Below are positions 11,011 to 19,095 of a stretch of 64,000 bases of DNA, piece by piece (the first letter of the stretch is position 1; every line of letters starts with the position of its first letter). The stretch is from the NCBI RefSeq assembly GCF_000772045.1, contig NZ_CP009754.1, positions 7,688,001 through 7,752,000 on the forward strand, read 5' to 3'. The stretch is from Streptomyces sp. CCM_MD2014. GTDB lineage: Bacteria; Actinomycetota; Actinomycetes; Streptomycetales; Streptomycetaceae. The translations under genes were made by a program, and so were the position numbers. The notes beneath the pieces are model-generated. The model was not told the DNA's origin. It saw nothing but the letters and a program-made list of their open reading frames with translations, and searched no databases.

Positions 11011-11699
11011 CCCCGCCCGCCCCCGGGTCCCCGTCCCTTGCCGACCGGCTCGAGGGCCGCCTGATCGTCTCCTGCCAGGCGCCTCCCGGCGACCCGATGC
11101 GCCACACCGACACCCTGGTCCGCATGACCCTGGCCGCGCGGTCCGGGGGCGCGGCGGCCGTACGGGTCAACGACCCGGAGGTCGTCGCCGCCACCGTCGC
11201 GGCCGTGGACCTGCCGGTGATCGGGCTGTGGAAGGACGGAGACAGCGGCGTCTTCATCACCCCGACCGTGCGCCACGCCCTCGCCCTGGTGGAGGCCGGC
11301 GCCGCGGTCGTCGCCGCCGACGCCACCGCGCGACCGCGGCCCGACGGCAGCACCTTCGCCGAGCTGGTCGAGGCCGTCCACGCGGCGGGCGCGCAGGTCA
11401 TGGCCGACGTGTCGACGCTCGGCGAGGGCCGCACGGCCGCCGGCCAGGGAGCGGACTTCGTCGGCACCACGCTCTCCGGCTACGTGCCCGGCTCCCCGGT
11501 GCAGGACGCACCCGACCTCGCGCTCGTGACCGACCTCGCCGGCGCGCTCGACACCCCGGTGATCGCCGAAGGGCGTATCGCGACCCCCGAGCAGGCCGCA
11601 CGGGCCCTGGCCGCCGGGGCCCACAGCGTCGTCGTGGGCACCGCCATCACGGCGCCGACCGCGCTGACCCGGCTCTTCGCGGACGGCCTCACGTCCTGA
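11007..11699 (+). CDS. nanE: N-acylmannosamine-6-phosphate 2-epimerase
   Basis: A 230-residue TIM-barrel enzyme converting ManNAc-6-P to GlcNAc-6-P, which then enters general amino-sugar metabolism. Family motifs are visible: IVSCQAPPGDP near the N-terminus, VIGLWKDG with the conserved lysine, MADVSTLGEG, and VIAEGRIATPEQA near the phosphate site. The longer open frame from 9837 is noise; ATG 11007 overlaps the NanK stop. It closes the nan operon and is followed by a hairpin. No NagA or NagB lies in the window, so the last steps must be encoded elsewhere. Confidence 0.93.
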   Translation: MTPPAPGSPSLADRLEGRLIVSCQAPPGDPMRHTDTLVRMTLAARSGGAAAVRVNDPEVVAATVAAVDLPVIGLWKDGDSGVFITPTVRHALALVEAGAAVVAADATARPRPDGSTFAELVEAVHAAGAQVMADVSTLGEGRTAAGQGADFVGTTLSGYVPGSPVQDAPDLALVTDLAGALDTPVIAEGRIATPEQAARALAAGAHSVVVGTAITAPTALTRLFADGLTS

Positions 11700-11712
11700 C
11701 CGGGCAGACGTG

Positions 11713-11747
11713 AGGGGCGGCGGGAGACGACCTCCCACCGCCCCTTT
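11713..11747. terminator. Bidirectional hairpin between nanE and gap
   Basis: A 14-base arm AGGGGCGGCGGGAG (11713-11726) pairs with 11732-11745 with one mismatch, loop ACGAC, then TTT. It lies between two convergent genes and probably terminates both. Confidence 0.8.
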
Positions 11748-11763
11748 CCCGTGTGCGCCGCGA

Positions 11764-13218
11764 TCAGGCCGCCGGAGCCGGGTACGTCGGGTACTCCACC
11801 CCGGAGACGTGCTGGACGACGCGGACGACCTGGCAGGAGTAGCCGAACTCGTTGTCGTACCAGAGGTAGAGGATCGCGTTGTCGCCCTCGACCTTCAGCG
11901 CGCCGGCGTCCACGATCGAGGCGTGGCGCGAGCCGATGAAGTCGCTGGAGACGGCGTCCGGGGCGCTGATGAAGTCGATCTGGCGCTTGAGCGGCGAGGT
12001 CAGCGACACCTCGCGCAGGTGGTCCAGGACCTCCTCGCGGCTCGCCTCGCGGGCCAGCTGGAGGTTGAGGATCGCGATGGACACGTCCGGCACCGGAACG
12101 CGGATCGAGCTGCCCGTGATCCGCGCCTTGAGGTCGGGCAGCGCCTTGGCGACGGCGGAGGCGGCACCGGTCTCCGTGATGACCATGTTCAGCGGCGCGC
12201 TGCGGCCGCGGCGCTCGGACTTGTGGTAGTTGTCCAGCAGGTTCTGGTCGTTGGTGAAGGAGTGCACCGTCTCCACGTGACCGCGCAGTACGCCGTATTC
12301 GTCCTCCATCGCCTTGAGCGGCGGGACGATCGCGTTGGTGGTGCAGGAGGCGCAGGACAGGATCCGCTCGTCCGGCTTGACGGTGTCGTGGTTGACACCG
12401 TGGACGATGTTCGGGACGTCGCCCTTGCCCGGCGCGGTCAGGACGACCTTGTCGATGCCCGGACGCAGGTGCTTCGACAGGCCCTCGCGGTCGCGCCACT
12501 TGCCCGTGTTGTCGATGAGGATGGCGTCCTTGATGCCGTACGCCGTGTAGTCGACCTGCGTCGGGTCGTCCGCGTAGATCACCTTGATGGCGTTGCCGTT
12601 GGCGAGGATGGTGCTGTTGTCCTCGTCGACGGTGATCGTGCCCTGGAACTGCCCGTGCACGGAGTCGCGGCGCAGCAGCGAGGCACGCTTGACGATGTCT
12701 TCGGCGGCCCGCTCCCCACCGCCGCGGACGACGATGGCGCGCAGCCGGAGCCCGTTGCCGGAGCCCGCCTTCTCGATGAGCAGCCGGGCGACGAGCCGGC
12801 CGATGCGGCCGAAGCCGTACAGCACGACGTCGCGGCCCTCACGACGGTCGATCTTGTTGGCGCCGGTGGCTCCGGCGACGGCCTCGGCGGTGAACTCCTC
12901 GACCGACAGACCGCGGTCGTCGCCCCGGTAGGTCGCGGCGAGCATGCCGATGTCGATCTGCGAGGGCCCGAGGTCGAGTGTGGTGAGCGCCTGCAGGAAG
13001 GGCATCGTCTCGGTGACCGACAGCTCCGCGCCGGCGATCTGGCGGGCGAAGCGGTGCGTCTTGAGGATGCTGACCACAGACTTGTTCACCAGGGAACGGC
13101 TGTGCAGCAGGATCGTGACGTCCTGCTCCCGGTGCAGCTTCCCGATCATCGGGATCATCGATTCCGCGATCTCTTCGCGGTGCTTCCAGTTGGTGAACGA
13201 GTCGTCGTTGACAGTCAC
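11764..13218 (-). CDS. gap: Glyceraldehyde-3-phosphate dehydrogenase, long form
   Basis: A 484-residue GAPDH. The first 130 residues are an extension not found in the common 335-residue enzyme. Then come the Rossmann motif GFGRIG (135-140), the catalytic cysteine C292 in SCASCTTNAI, and the C-terminal WYDNEFGYS. The reaction is oxidative phosphorylation of glyceraldehyde-3-phosphate with NAD(P). Long-form GAPDH with such an extension is a recognised actinobacterial type. It is a single gene, convergent with the nan operon. The extension may mediate assembly or regulation; nothing in it points to a known domain that I recognise. Confidence 0.95.
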   Translation of the reverse strand: MTVNDDSFTNWKHREEIAESMIPMIGKLHREQDVTILLHSRSLVNKSVVSILKTHRFARQIAGAELSVTETMPFLQALTTLDLGPSQIDIGMLAATYRGDDRGLSVEEFTAEAVAGATGANKIDRREGRDVVLYGFGRIGRLVARLLIEKAGSGNGLRLRAIVVRGGGERAAEDIVKRASLLRRDSVHGQFQGTITVDEDNSTILANGNAIKVIYADDPTQVDYTAYGIKDAILIDNTGKWRDREGLSKHLRPGIDKVVLTAPGKGDVPNIVHGVNHDTVKPDERILSCASCTTNAIVPPLKAMEDEYGVLRGHVETVHSFTNDQNLLDNYHKSERRGRSAPLNMVITETGAASAVAKALPDLKARITGSSIRVPVPDVSIAILNLQLAREASREEVLDHLREVSLTSPLKRQIDFISAPDAVSSDFIGSRHASIVDAGALKVEGDNAILYLWYDNEFGYSCQVVRVVQHVSGVEYPTYPAPAA

Positions 13219-13441
13219 GTCTCTATCTTTCGAGCTAGGCGGCGCTCATATGCTAACCCGACCGCGTTTCCGATCGATCAAGTGGGCCCCTCGCCGATCA
13301 GATGAGTACGGGATCCGGGCGGGTCCGGGTGGGGAAGTCGCACATGATTGCGCCGCTGACGACCGGGGTACGCGAGCCCTGACCGCGTCCGTGCCGATCG
13401 TCCGCGCGGGCCGTACCACCGCCGCTACCAGGGAATCTGCC

Positions 13442-13852
13442 ATGGAGACACCCGCGAACGACCACCCCGTCACGCCCGCTCAGCGAGCGCTGGACACGCT
13501 GGCCGAGTCCCCCGAGACCGCCGACAACACGGCGGCGCTCGACACGCTCGCGAGCAGCGACGTCCTCGTGCCGGTGCCCGACGACGCGAACGACCAGGAG
13601 GCGGCCGACCCAGGGATGCTGGCGCTGCCGGTGCTGGAACAGCAGGGCGGCCGCCAGGTGGTGCCCGTGTTCACCTCGGAGCTGGAGATGGCCGACCTGC
13701 TGCCGTACGTCTCCCGCTACCGCATGGTGCCGCTCGGCGCGCTCGCCGCGCAGTGGCCGGCCGACGACCTGTCCCTGTCCATCGACGCCGGCTCGGAGCA
13801 CCGCCTCACCCTCACCTCGGACGGCGTGCGCACACTGCTGGCCCGTCCCTGA
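13442..13852 (+). CDS. SseB-family protein
   Basis: A 136-residue acidic cytoplasmic protein. The C-terminal two-thirds match the SseB N-terminal-domain pattern (VLVPVPDD..., LPVLEQQGGRQVVPVFTSELEM), a family often found near housekeeping genes in actinomycetes but with no settled biochemical role. The start at ATG 13442 is preceded by AGGGAA; the open frame extends upstream without a credible start. It is divergent from gap and convergent with the MarR gene. Confidence 0.75.
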   Translation: METPANDHPVTPAQRALDTLAESPETADNTAALDTLASSDVLVPVPDDANDQEAADPGMLALPVLEQQGGRQVVPVFTSELEMADLLPYVSRYRMVPLGALAAQWPADDLSLSIDAGSEHRLTLTSDGVRTLLARP

Positions 13853-13881
13853 GGGCTTCGCCCCATGGGCCTCCGTCCCGT

Positions 13882-14292
13882 TCAGGAGGGGCGGGGGCCC
13901 TCGTCGTCGCCGAGCGCGCGGGCCAGCGCGGCCCGCTGGAGCGGCAGTATCGCGGCGTGCAGGTCGCGGCCCCTCGGGGTGAGCGCGACATACACACCCC
14001 GCCGGTCCTCCGCGCAGATCGAGCGCGTCACCAGTCCGTCCCGCTCCAGGCGGGCGATGAGCCGGGACAGCGCGCTCTGGCTCAGGTGGACCCGGCCCGC
14101 CAGATTCTGCACCCGGCAGCGGTCACCGTCCCCGGGCGCCTCGGTCACGAGGAGGTCGAGCACCTCGAAGTCGCTCGCGCCCAGACCGTGCGGATGCAGT
14201 GCCCGGTCGATCTCGCACATCGTGCGCGCGTGCACCGCGAGGATGTCCCGCCATCGTTCCTCGAGCCGCGCGCCGGCGGTCCTGGCTGCCAT
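13882..14292 (-). CDS. MarR-family transcriptional regulator
   Basis: A 136-residue winged-helix protein. The DNA-binding region VQNLAGRVHLSQSALSRLIARL and the wing EDRRGVYVALTPRG are standard MarR. The ATG at 14292 gives the usual family length; the longer frame to 14646 is non-coding in character. It is divergent from the small HTH gene at 14423, and a near-palindrome CAACCGATATTGGTTG lies between the two, 19 bases from its start. Ligand unknown. Confidence 0.88.
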   Translation of the reverse strand: MAARTAGARLEERWRDILAVHARTMCEIDRALHPHGLGASDFEVLDLLVTEAPGDGDRCRVQNLAGRVHLSQSALSRLIARLERDGLVTRSICAEDRRGVYVALTPRGRDLHAAILPLQRAALARALGDDEGPRPS

Positions 14293-14310
14293 GACTGAAC
14301 GGTAGCACCG

Positions 14311-14326
14311 CAACCGATATTGGTTG
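14311..14326. promoter_or_regulatory. Probable MarR operator
   Basis: CAACCGATATTGGTTG is a 16-base dyad with 14 of 16 positions symmetric, unusually AT-rich at the centre for this genome. It lies in the divergent region of the MarR gene and the ArsR-like gene, as autoregulatory MarR sites usually do. Confidence 0.6.
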
Positions 14327-14422
14327 AATGTGCAAATGGCCCGGTTGTCGGACAACGGGGCTCCGGCTGCGGGAAGGTGGAGGGACACGGTACGAGCCGG
14401 GCCGGCGCGGAGGGAGCACGAG

Positions 14423-14734
14423 ATGCCGAGGAGCCCCGTGCACGGCACGCGCCTCGACATCCTGGAGTGGCTGAAGGACCCGGCCGCGCACTTTCCCCGG
14501 CAGCGTCGCGTCGATCCCGTCGAGCACGGCGTCCACGCCGGCCTCGTCGCCGCGAAGCTCGGGGTGTCCCGCCGCGCGGCCCGGACGCACCTCGGCCTCC
14601 TCACCCGCCTCGGCCTCCTGCGCGCCACGCGGATCCGCCGCCGCACGTACTACCGGCGCGACGAGGTGCGGATCGCCGAGGTGGCGCGGATGTTCGGGGA
14701 GGGCTGGCAGGCGCGGGCGCCCTTCCCGGAGTGA
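14423..14734 (+). CDS. ArsR-like helix-turn-helix regulator
   Basis: A 103-residue small regulator. Residues about 20-80 form a winged helix (HAGLVAAKLGVSRRAARTHL, then TRIRRRTYYRRDE as the wing). I choose ATG 14423, which follows GGAGGGAG; the open frame begins at 14324 but has no ribosome-binding site there. No metal-binding cysteines are present, so it is not a classical metal sensor. It is divergent from the MarR gene and immediately upstream of the fluoride operon leader. A link to fluoride is not shown. Confidence 0.75.
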   Translation: MPRSPVHGTRLDILEWLKDPAAHFPRQRRVDPVEHGVHAGLVAAKLGVSRRAARTHLGLLTRLGLLRATRIRRRTYYRRDEVRIAEVARMFGEGWQARAPFPE

Positions 14735-14793
14735 CCCGTGCGCCGCCCCGGCGTTACGCTGAGCATCAGCCGCGGCCCGCTGGGACGCGGCGC

Positions 14794-14888
14794 GGCGGTG
14801 GGGCCCGCCGTACCCGAACCGCGGCTCAGGCGCCGCCAACGGTCCCTACTTGCGTACCGGGGGCTTCCCCCTGCCCGGCGAGTAGGAG
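14794..14888 (+). ncRNA. Probable fluoride riboswitch (crcB motif) with translational expression platform
   Basis: GGCGGTGGGGCCCGCC (14794-14809) matches the 5' part of the Thermotoga petrophila fluoride aptamer, from memory, in 14 of 16 bases. The architecture is kept: P1 GGCG/CGCC (14794-14797 with 14806-14809), a second stem GCGGC/GCCGC (14821-14825 with 14832-14836), and the pseudoknot GGGGCC (14800-14805) with GGTCCC (14841-14846, one G-U). The 3' end CCTACT (14845-14850) is exactly complementary to AGTAGG (14881-14886), which contains the Shine-Dalgarno of crcB at 14899. Fluoride binding would hold 14841-14846 in the pseudoknot and free the ribosome site. The downstream genes are two CrcB fluoride channels, the classic target. 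Confidence 0.85.
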
Positions 14889-14898
14889 ACGTACGACC

Positions 14899-15363
14899 AT
14901 GACAGTCCCGAAGACCGGAGGCGTCGGCCGGACCCGGCCCGGCGCCCCGGAACGGCCGCGGTGGCGCGCCCAGGCGCCGGTCGTCGCGGCCGTGGCCCTC
15001 GGCGGCGGCACCGGCGCCGCCGCCCGCTACGCGGCGTCCCTGTGGTGGCCGACGCCGACCGGCGGCTTCCCCTGGACGACCCTCGGGGTCAACGTCGTCG
15101 GCTGTGCCGTGATCGGCGTGTTCATGGTGGTCGTCACCGAGGTCCGGTCCGCCCACCGCCTGGTGCGGCCCTTCTTCGGCACCGGCGTGCTCGGCGGCTT
15201 CACCACCTTCTCCACCTACGCCGTCGACAGCCGGACCCTGTTCGCCGACGGCCGGGTCCCCGCCGGCCTGGCCCACCTCGCCGCGACCCCGCTCGCGGCA
15301 CTCACCGCGGTGTGGCTCGCCGCATGGGCGACCCGCCGGGTCCTGAAGTGGAGGCAGACATGA
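14899..15363 (+). CDS. crcB: Fluoride channel subunit CrcB/Fluc (first copy)
   Basis: A 154-residue membrane protein with four membrane segments. Fluc signatures are present: GGGTGAAARYA near the N-terminus, the asparagine of LGVNVVGC, and GFTTFSTYAVD, the segment carrying the conserved phenylalanines of the pore. ATG 14899 has AGGAG ten bases upstream, the element predicted to be masked by the riboswitch. Its stop overlaps the DUF190 gene (ATGA). Two crcB copies in one operon is the usual arrangement where the channel is a heterodimer. It exports fluoride passively from the cytoplasm. Confidence 0.95.
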   Translation: MTVPKTGGVGRTRPGAPERPRWRAQAPVVAAVALGGGTGAAARYAASLWWPTPTGGFPWTTLGVNVVGCAVIGVFMVVVTEVRSAHRLVRPFFGTGVLGGFTTFSTYAVDSRTLFADGRVPAGLAHLAATPLAALTAVWLAAWATRRVLKWRQT

Positions 15364-15704
15364 CGAGGCTGACCCACGGCGCCCTGCGCCTGACCGTCTT
15401 CGTCGGCGAGAACGACACCTGGCACCACCGCCCCCTGTACGCGGAGATCGTCCACCGCGCCCACGCGGCGGGCCTCGCGGGCGCCAGCGTCTTCCGGGGC
15501 GTCGAGGGCTTCGGCGCCTCCTCGGTCGTCCACACCACCAGGCTGCTCTCCCTGAGTGAGGACCTGCCGGTGGCCGTCGTGGTCGTCGACACCGAGGAGC
15601 GCGTCCGGGCCTTCCTGCCGCGGCTCGACGAACTCGTCACCGAGGGCCTGGTCACCCTCGACCCGTGCGAGGTCGTCAGGTACGAGGGCAGGAGGCCGTC
15701 GTGA
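15360..15704 (+). CDS. DUF190 family protein in the fluoride operon
   Basis: A 114-residue soluble protein of the DUF190 family, with a ferredoxin-like, PII-resembling fold (LTVFVGENDTWHHRPLYAEIV, then AGASVFRGVEGFGAS). It is inserted between the two CrcB genes with four-base overlaps on both sides, so the three proteins are made in step. DUF190 proteins recur next to CrcB in many bacteria, which suggests a regulatory or assembly role for the channel, but I know of no settled mechanism. No catalytic motif is evident. Confidence 0.88.
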   Translation: MTRLTHGALRLTVFVGENDTWHHRPLYAEIVHRAHAAGLAGASVFRGVEGFGASSVVHTTRLLSLSEDLPVAVVVVDTEERVRAFLPRLDELVTEGLVTLDPCEVVRYEGRRPS

Positions 15705-16075
15705 ACTGGCTGCTGGTCGTCGCCGGAGGCATGGTCGGCGCCCCGCTGCGCTACCTCACCGACCGCGCCGTGCAGTCCCGGCACGACTCCGTCTTCCCCT
15801 GGGGCACCTTCACGGTGAACGTGACCGGCAGCATGGTCCTCGGCCTGCTGACCGGCGCGGCCCTGGCCGGAGCGGTCGGCTCCGAGGTGCGGCTGCTGCT
15901 GGGCACCGGCCTGTGCGGCGCGCTGACGACGTACTCGACCTTCTCCTACGAGACCCTCCGCCTGACCGAGACCGGCGCGCGTCTGGAGGCCGCCGCCAAC
16001 GTGGTGGGGAGCGTGGTGGCCGGCCTCGCGGCGGCGTTCGCGGGGGTGACTCTGGCCGACGCGCTCTGGAGCTGA
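15701..16075 (+). CDS. crcB: Fluoride channel subunit CrcB/Fluc (second copy)
   Basis: A 124-residue four-segment membrane protein. It keeps the Fluc motifs GGMVGAPLRYL, FTVNVTGS with the conserved asparagine, and ALTTYSTFSYE, but is clearly diverged from the first copy, as expected for the partner chain of a heterodimer. I choose GTG 15701: it overlaps the DUF190 stop (GTGA) and has GGAGG (15691-15695) five bases upstream. A longer start at 15665 would add an unlikely hydrophilic N-terminus. Confidence 0.93.
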   Translation: MNWLLVVAGGMVGAPLRYLTDRAVQSRHDSVFPWGTFTVNVTGSMVLGLLTGAALAGAVGSEVRLLLGTGLCGALTTYSTFSYETLRLTETGARLEAAANVVGSVVAGLAAAFAGVTLADALWS

Positions 16076-16114
16076 CGCCGGGCACACAGCCGGGTGTAGT
16101 AGGAACTGGATGCC

Positions 16115-16951
16115 ATGAGCGCCATCAGCATCGGTCAGGCCGTCATCCTCGGAGCCGTCGAGGGGGTGACCGAGTTCCTGCCCGTCTCCTCCACCGGACA
16201 CCTCAAGATCGTCGAGGGGCTGATGGGCATCCCGGTCGACGACGACGCCGTCATCGGCTTCTCCGCGGTCATCCAGGTCGGCGCGATCGCCGCCGTGCTC
16301 GTCTACTTCTCCAAGGACATCGCGCGCATCGTCTCCGCCTGGGCGCGCGGACTGCGCGACCGGGAGGAGCGCTACCACCACGACTACAAGTTCGCCTGGT
16401 GGGTCATCTTCGCCACCATCCCCATCGTCCTCGTCGGCCTGGCCGCCAAACCCCTGATCAAGGGCCCCCTCGCCTCGCTGTGGGTGGTCGCCGGCTCCCT
16501 GATCGTCGGCAGCGGCGTGATGTGGTGGGCCGACCGCACCGGCCGGCACAAGCGGGGCGAGGACGACACGTCCTTCAAGGACGCGATGCTGGTCGGCGGC
16601 TCCCAGATCCTCGCCCTGCTCTTCCCGGGCTTCTCCCGTTCCGGCGCCACCATGTCCACGGCCCTGATGCTCGACCTCGACCGGGTCGCCGCCACCCGGC
16701 TGTCCTTCTTCCTCGGCATCCCCGCCCTGACCGGGGCCGGACTGTACGAGCTGAAGGACGCCCTGGGCACGGGGGCGGGTGCCGCGCCCCTGGCCGTCGG
16801 CACCCTCGTCTCCTTCGTGGTGGCCTACGCCTCCATCGCCTGGCTGCTGAAGTTCGTGGCCAAGCACTCCTTCAACGCCTTCGTCGTCTACCGCATCGCG
16901 GTCGGCGTCCTCCTGTTCGGACTGCTGGGCACGGGCGTGCTGCACAGCTGA
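16115..16951 (+). CDS. uppP: Undecaprenyl-diphosphatase UppP/BacA
   Basis: A 278-residue polytopic membrane phosphatase that recycles undecaprenyl pyrophosphate for peptidoglycan synthesis. The two family signatures are intact: EGVTEFLPVSSTGH (residues 16-29) and PGFSRSGATMSTAL in the middle, which carries the conserved Ser-Arg-Ser-Gly. The length is normal. It follows the fluoride operon by 39 bases and may be transcribed with it, although the function is unrelated. High expression of this family gives bacitracin resistance in other bacteria. Confidence 0.96.
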   Translation: MSAISIGQAVILGAVEGVTEFLPVSSTGHLKIVEGLMGIPVDDDAVIGFSAVIQVGAIAAVLVYFSKDIARIVSAWARGLRDREERYHHDYKFAWWVIFATIPIVLVGLAAKPLIKGPLASLWVVAGSLIVGSGVMWWADRTGRHKRGEDDTSFKDAMLVGGSQILALLFPGFSRSGATMSTALMLDLDRVAATRLSFFLGIPALTGAGLYELKDALGTGAGAAPLAVGTLVSFVVAYASIAWLLKFVAKHSFNAFVVYRIAVGVLLFGLLGTGVLHS

Positions 16952-16958
16952 CCGCCGC

Positions 16959-18017
16959 TCAGCGTGCGGCGCGCAGCGGCTCCCCGACGCTCCTCATGTG
17001 CCGCAGGGCTTCGCGGTGCGAGGCCAGCAGCCCCGTCTGGTGGTACGGCACGCCCAGCTCGGCGCAGTACGCCTCGGTGACGGCCTGCGCCCGGGCGAGC
17101 GCGGGAGTCGGCATGCTGGGGAAGAGGTGGTGCTCGATCTGGTAGTTGAGGCCGCCCATGAAGGCGTCGACGAGCACACCGCCCCGCACGTTGCGGGAGG
17201 TCAGGACCTGACGGCGCAGGAAGTCCAGCCGTGTGCCCTCCTCGATCATCGGCATGCCCTTGTGGTTCGGCGCGAAGACCGAGCCCAGATAGATCCCGAA
17301 CAGACCCTGGTGCACCGCGAGGAAGGCGAGCGCCTTGCCCGGGGAGAGCACCGTGAACAGTCCGCCGAAGTACACGGCGAAGTGGGCGACGAGCAGCGTG
17401 CCCTCCAGGACCGGCCGTTTCACGGCCCGGCCGCCCAGCGCCTTGAAGCTGTTGAAGCTCAGGTTGAGGCCTTCCAGCGTCAGCAGCGGGAAGAAGAGGG
17501 CCGCCTGGTGCTTGCCGATGAAACGGGGCAGACCCGTCGCCCTGCTCGCCTGCCCTCGCGACCACACCAGGATGTCGGGCGAGACGTCCGGGTCCTTCTC
17601 CTCGTGGTTCGGATTGGCGTGGTGGCGGGTGTGCTTGTTCATCCACCAGCCGTAGCTCATGCCGAGCAGCAGGTTGGCCGCGAGCAGGCCGCCCGCCTCG
17701 CTGGGGCGCCGGCGCGAGAAGACCTGCCGGTGGGCGAGGTCGTGGGCCGCCAGTCCCAGCTGGCCGAAGACGACGGCGAGCCCGACCGCGACGAACAGCT
17801 GGCTCCAGTTGTCCCCCAGGGCGACGAACGCGGCGACGCCGCCCGCCAGGGCGAGGGCGACGGCGCCGAAACGCACCGTGTAGTACAGCGGGCGGCGCCG
17901 GAGCAGCCCCGCGTCGGCTATGCGCCTGGAGAGTTCGGAAAAGTCGCTTCCCTTGCCGCGACTCTTCTCCTGTGCGCCCGTGGGCGGGCTCTCGACGAGC
18001 ACCGTTGAATTGACCAT
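16959..18017 (-). CDS. Membrane fatty-acid desaturase (acyl-lipid type)
   Basis: A 352-residue di-iron desaturase. The three histidine boxes are HDLAH (92-96), HTRHH (129-133) and QIEHH (293-297); the QxxHH form of the third box is typical of front-end and related acyl-lipid desaturases. Four or so membrane segments separate the boxes. ATG 18017 gives the family length; the frame is open far upstream but overlaps glutaminase on the other strand. It lacks a fused cytochrome b5, so an external ferredoxin must supply electrons. Its likely role is membrane lipid adaptation. Confidence 0.93.
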   Translation of the reverse strand: MVNSTVLVESPPTGAQEKSRGKGSDFSELSRRIADAGLLRRRPLYYTVRFGAVALALAGGVAAFVALGDNWSQLFVAVGLAVVFGQLGLAAHDLAHRQVFSRRRPSEAGGLLAANLLLGMSYGWWMNKHTRHHANPNHEEKDPDVSPDILVWSRGQASRATGLPRFIGKHQAALFFPLLTLEGLNLSFNSFKALGGRAVKRPVLEGTLLVAHFAVYFGGLFTVLSPGKALAFLAVHQGLFGIYLGSVFAPNHKGMPMIEEGTRLDFLRRQVLTSRNVRGGVLVDAFMGGLNYQIEHHLFPSMPTPALARAQAVTEAYCAELGVPYHQTGLLASHREALRHMRSVGEPLRAAR

Positions 18018-18062
18018 GCACTCGAGTATGTGAACGGCTCGCCGGGCGCAGAATGGCGTCCG

Positions 18063-18106
18063 CCCCCGAAACGGGGGTGAGGCCAGCACCACCCCCGTGC
18101 GGGGGT
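18063..18106. repeat. Pair of C/G dyads between the desaturase and glutaminase genes
   Basis: CCCCCG-AAA-CGGGGG (18063-18077) and ACCCCCG-TG-CGGGGGT (18091-18106) are two near-identical inverted repeats whose centres lie about 28 bases apart in the divergent promoter region. They could be paired operator sites or RNA hairpins in the glutaminase leader. Confidence 0.5.
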
Positions 18107-18152
18107 CCGCCCACCGTGGTCCTCGCGCCGCCGGGACCGGCCCGGAGGGAGA

Positions 18153-19085
18153 ATGGCGATCATGAGCACACCGACGACCTTCCGTCCGGTCCTGGAGCGC
18201 ATCGCCGAGGAGATCGAGCGCACCCCGGGCAGCGGCCGGCCCGCCGACTACATCCCCGCGCTCGCCGCCCGCGACCCGCGCCGCTTCGGCATGGCCGTCG
18301 CCGAGCCGGACGGCACGGTGTACGGGGTGGGGGACTGGCGGGAGCCGTTCTCCGCACAGTCCATCACCAAGGTCTTCACCCTCGCCCTCGACCTGGCCAG
18401 GGAGGGCGACGCCCTCTGGGAGCACGTGGGCCGCGAGCCCTCCGGCAACCCGTTCAACTCCCTGGTGCAGCTGGAGTACGAGAACGGCATCCCGCGCAAC
18501 CCGTTCATCAACGCGGGCGCCCTCGTCGTCACCGACCGGCTGCACACCCGTACCGGCGACGCGGCCGGCGAACTGCTCGCGTTCCTGCGCGCCGAGAGCG
18601 GCAACCCGGACCTCGCCCACGACGAGGAGGTCGCCGCCTCCGAGGCCGCGCACGGCGACCGGAACGCGGCGCTGGCGCACTTCATGGCGTCGTACGGCAA
18701 CATCGACAACCCCGTGCCGGTCCTCCTCGAGCAGTACTTCCGCCAGTGCTCCGTCACCGCGTCCTGCGCCGACCTGGCCCTGGCGACGGGTTTCCTGGCC
18801 CGGCACGGCATCCGCGCCGACGGCACCCGGCTGCTGAGCCGCAGCAGGGCCAAACAGATCAACGCGGTGATGCTGACCTGCGGGACCTACGACGCCGCCG
18901 GCGACTTCGCGCACCGGGTGGGGCTGCCGGGCAAGAGCGGGGTGGGCGGCGGCATCATCGCGGTGGTACCGGGCCGCTGCACGCTGTGCGTGTGGAGCCC
19001 CGGTCTGGACGAGCGGGGCAACTCGGTGGCCGGGGTGGCCGCCCTGGACCGCTTCACCACCCTGACCGGACTGTCGGTGTTCTGA
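18153..19085 (+). CDS. glsA: Glutaminase (GlsA, beta-lactamase-like fold)
   Basis: A 310-residue enzyme hydrolysing glutamine to glutamate and ammonia. The serine nucleophile and general-base lysine of the family are S70 and K73 (AQSITKVF), and the downstream NPFINAGALV and GKSGVGGGI motifs are intact. ATG 18153 stands close behind GGAGGGAGA; a second Met at 18162 is an alternative start. It is a single gene, divergent from the desaturase and convergent with the DD-carboxypeptidase. Length and motifs are normal. Confidence 0.95.
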   Translation: MAIMSTPTTFRPVLERIAEEIERTPGSGRPADYIPALAARDPRRFGMAVAEPDGTVYGVGDWREPFSAQSITKVFTLALDLAREGDALWEHVGREPSGNPFNSLVQLEYENGIPRNPFINAGALVVTDRLHTRTGDAAGELLAFLRAESGNPDLAHDEEVAASEAAHGDRNAALAHFMASYGNIDNPVPVLLEQYFRQCSVTASCADLALATGFLARHGIRADGTRLLSRSRAKQINAVMLTCGTYDAAGDFAHRVGLPGKSGVGGGIIAVVPGRCTLCVWSPGLDERGNSVAGVAALDRFTTLTGLSVF

Positions 19086-19095
19086 ACCGCCCCGG

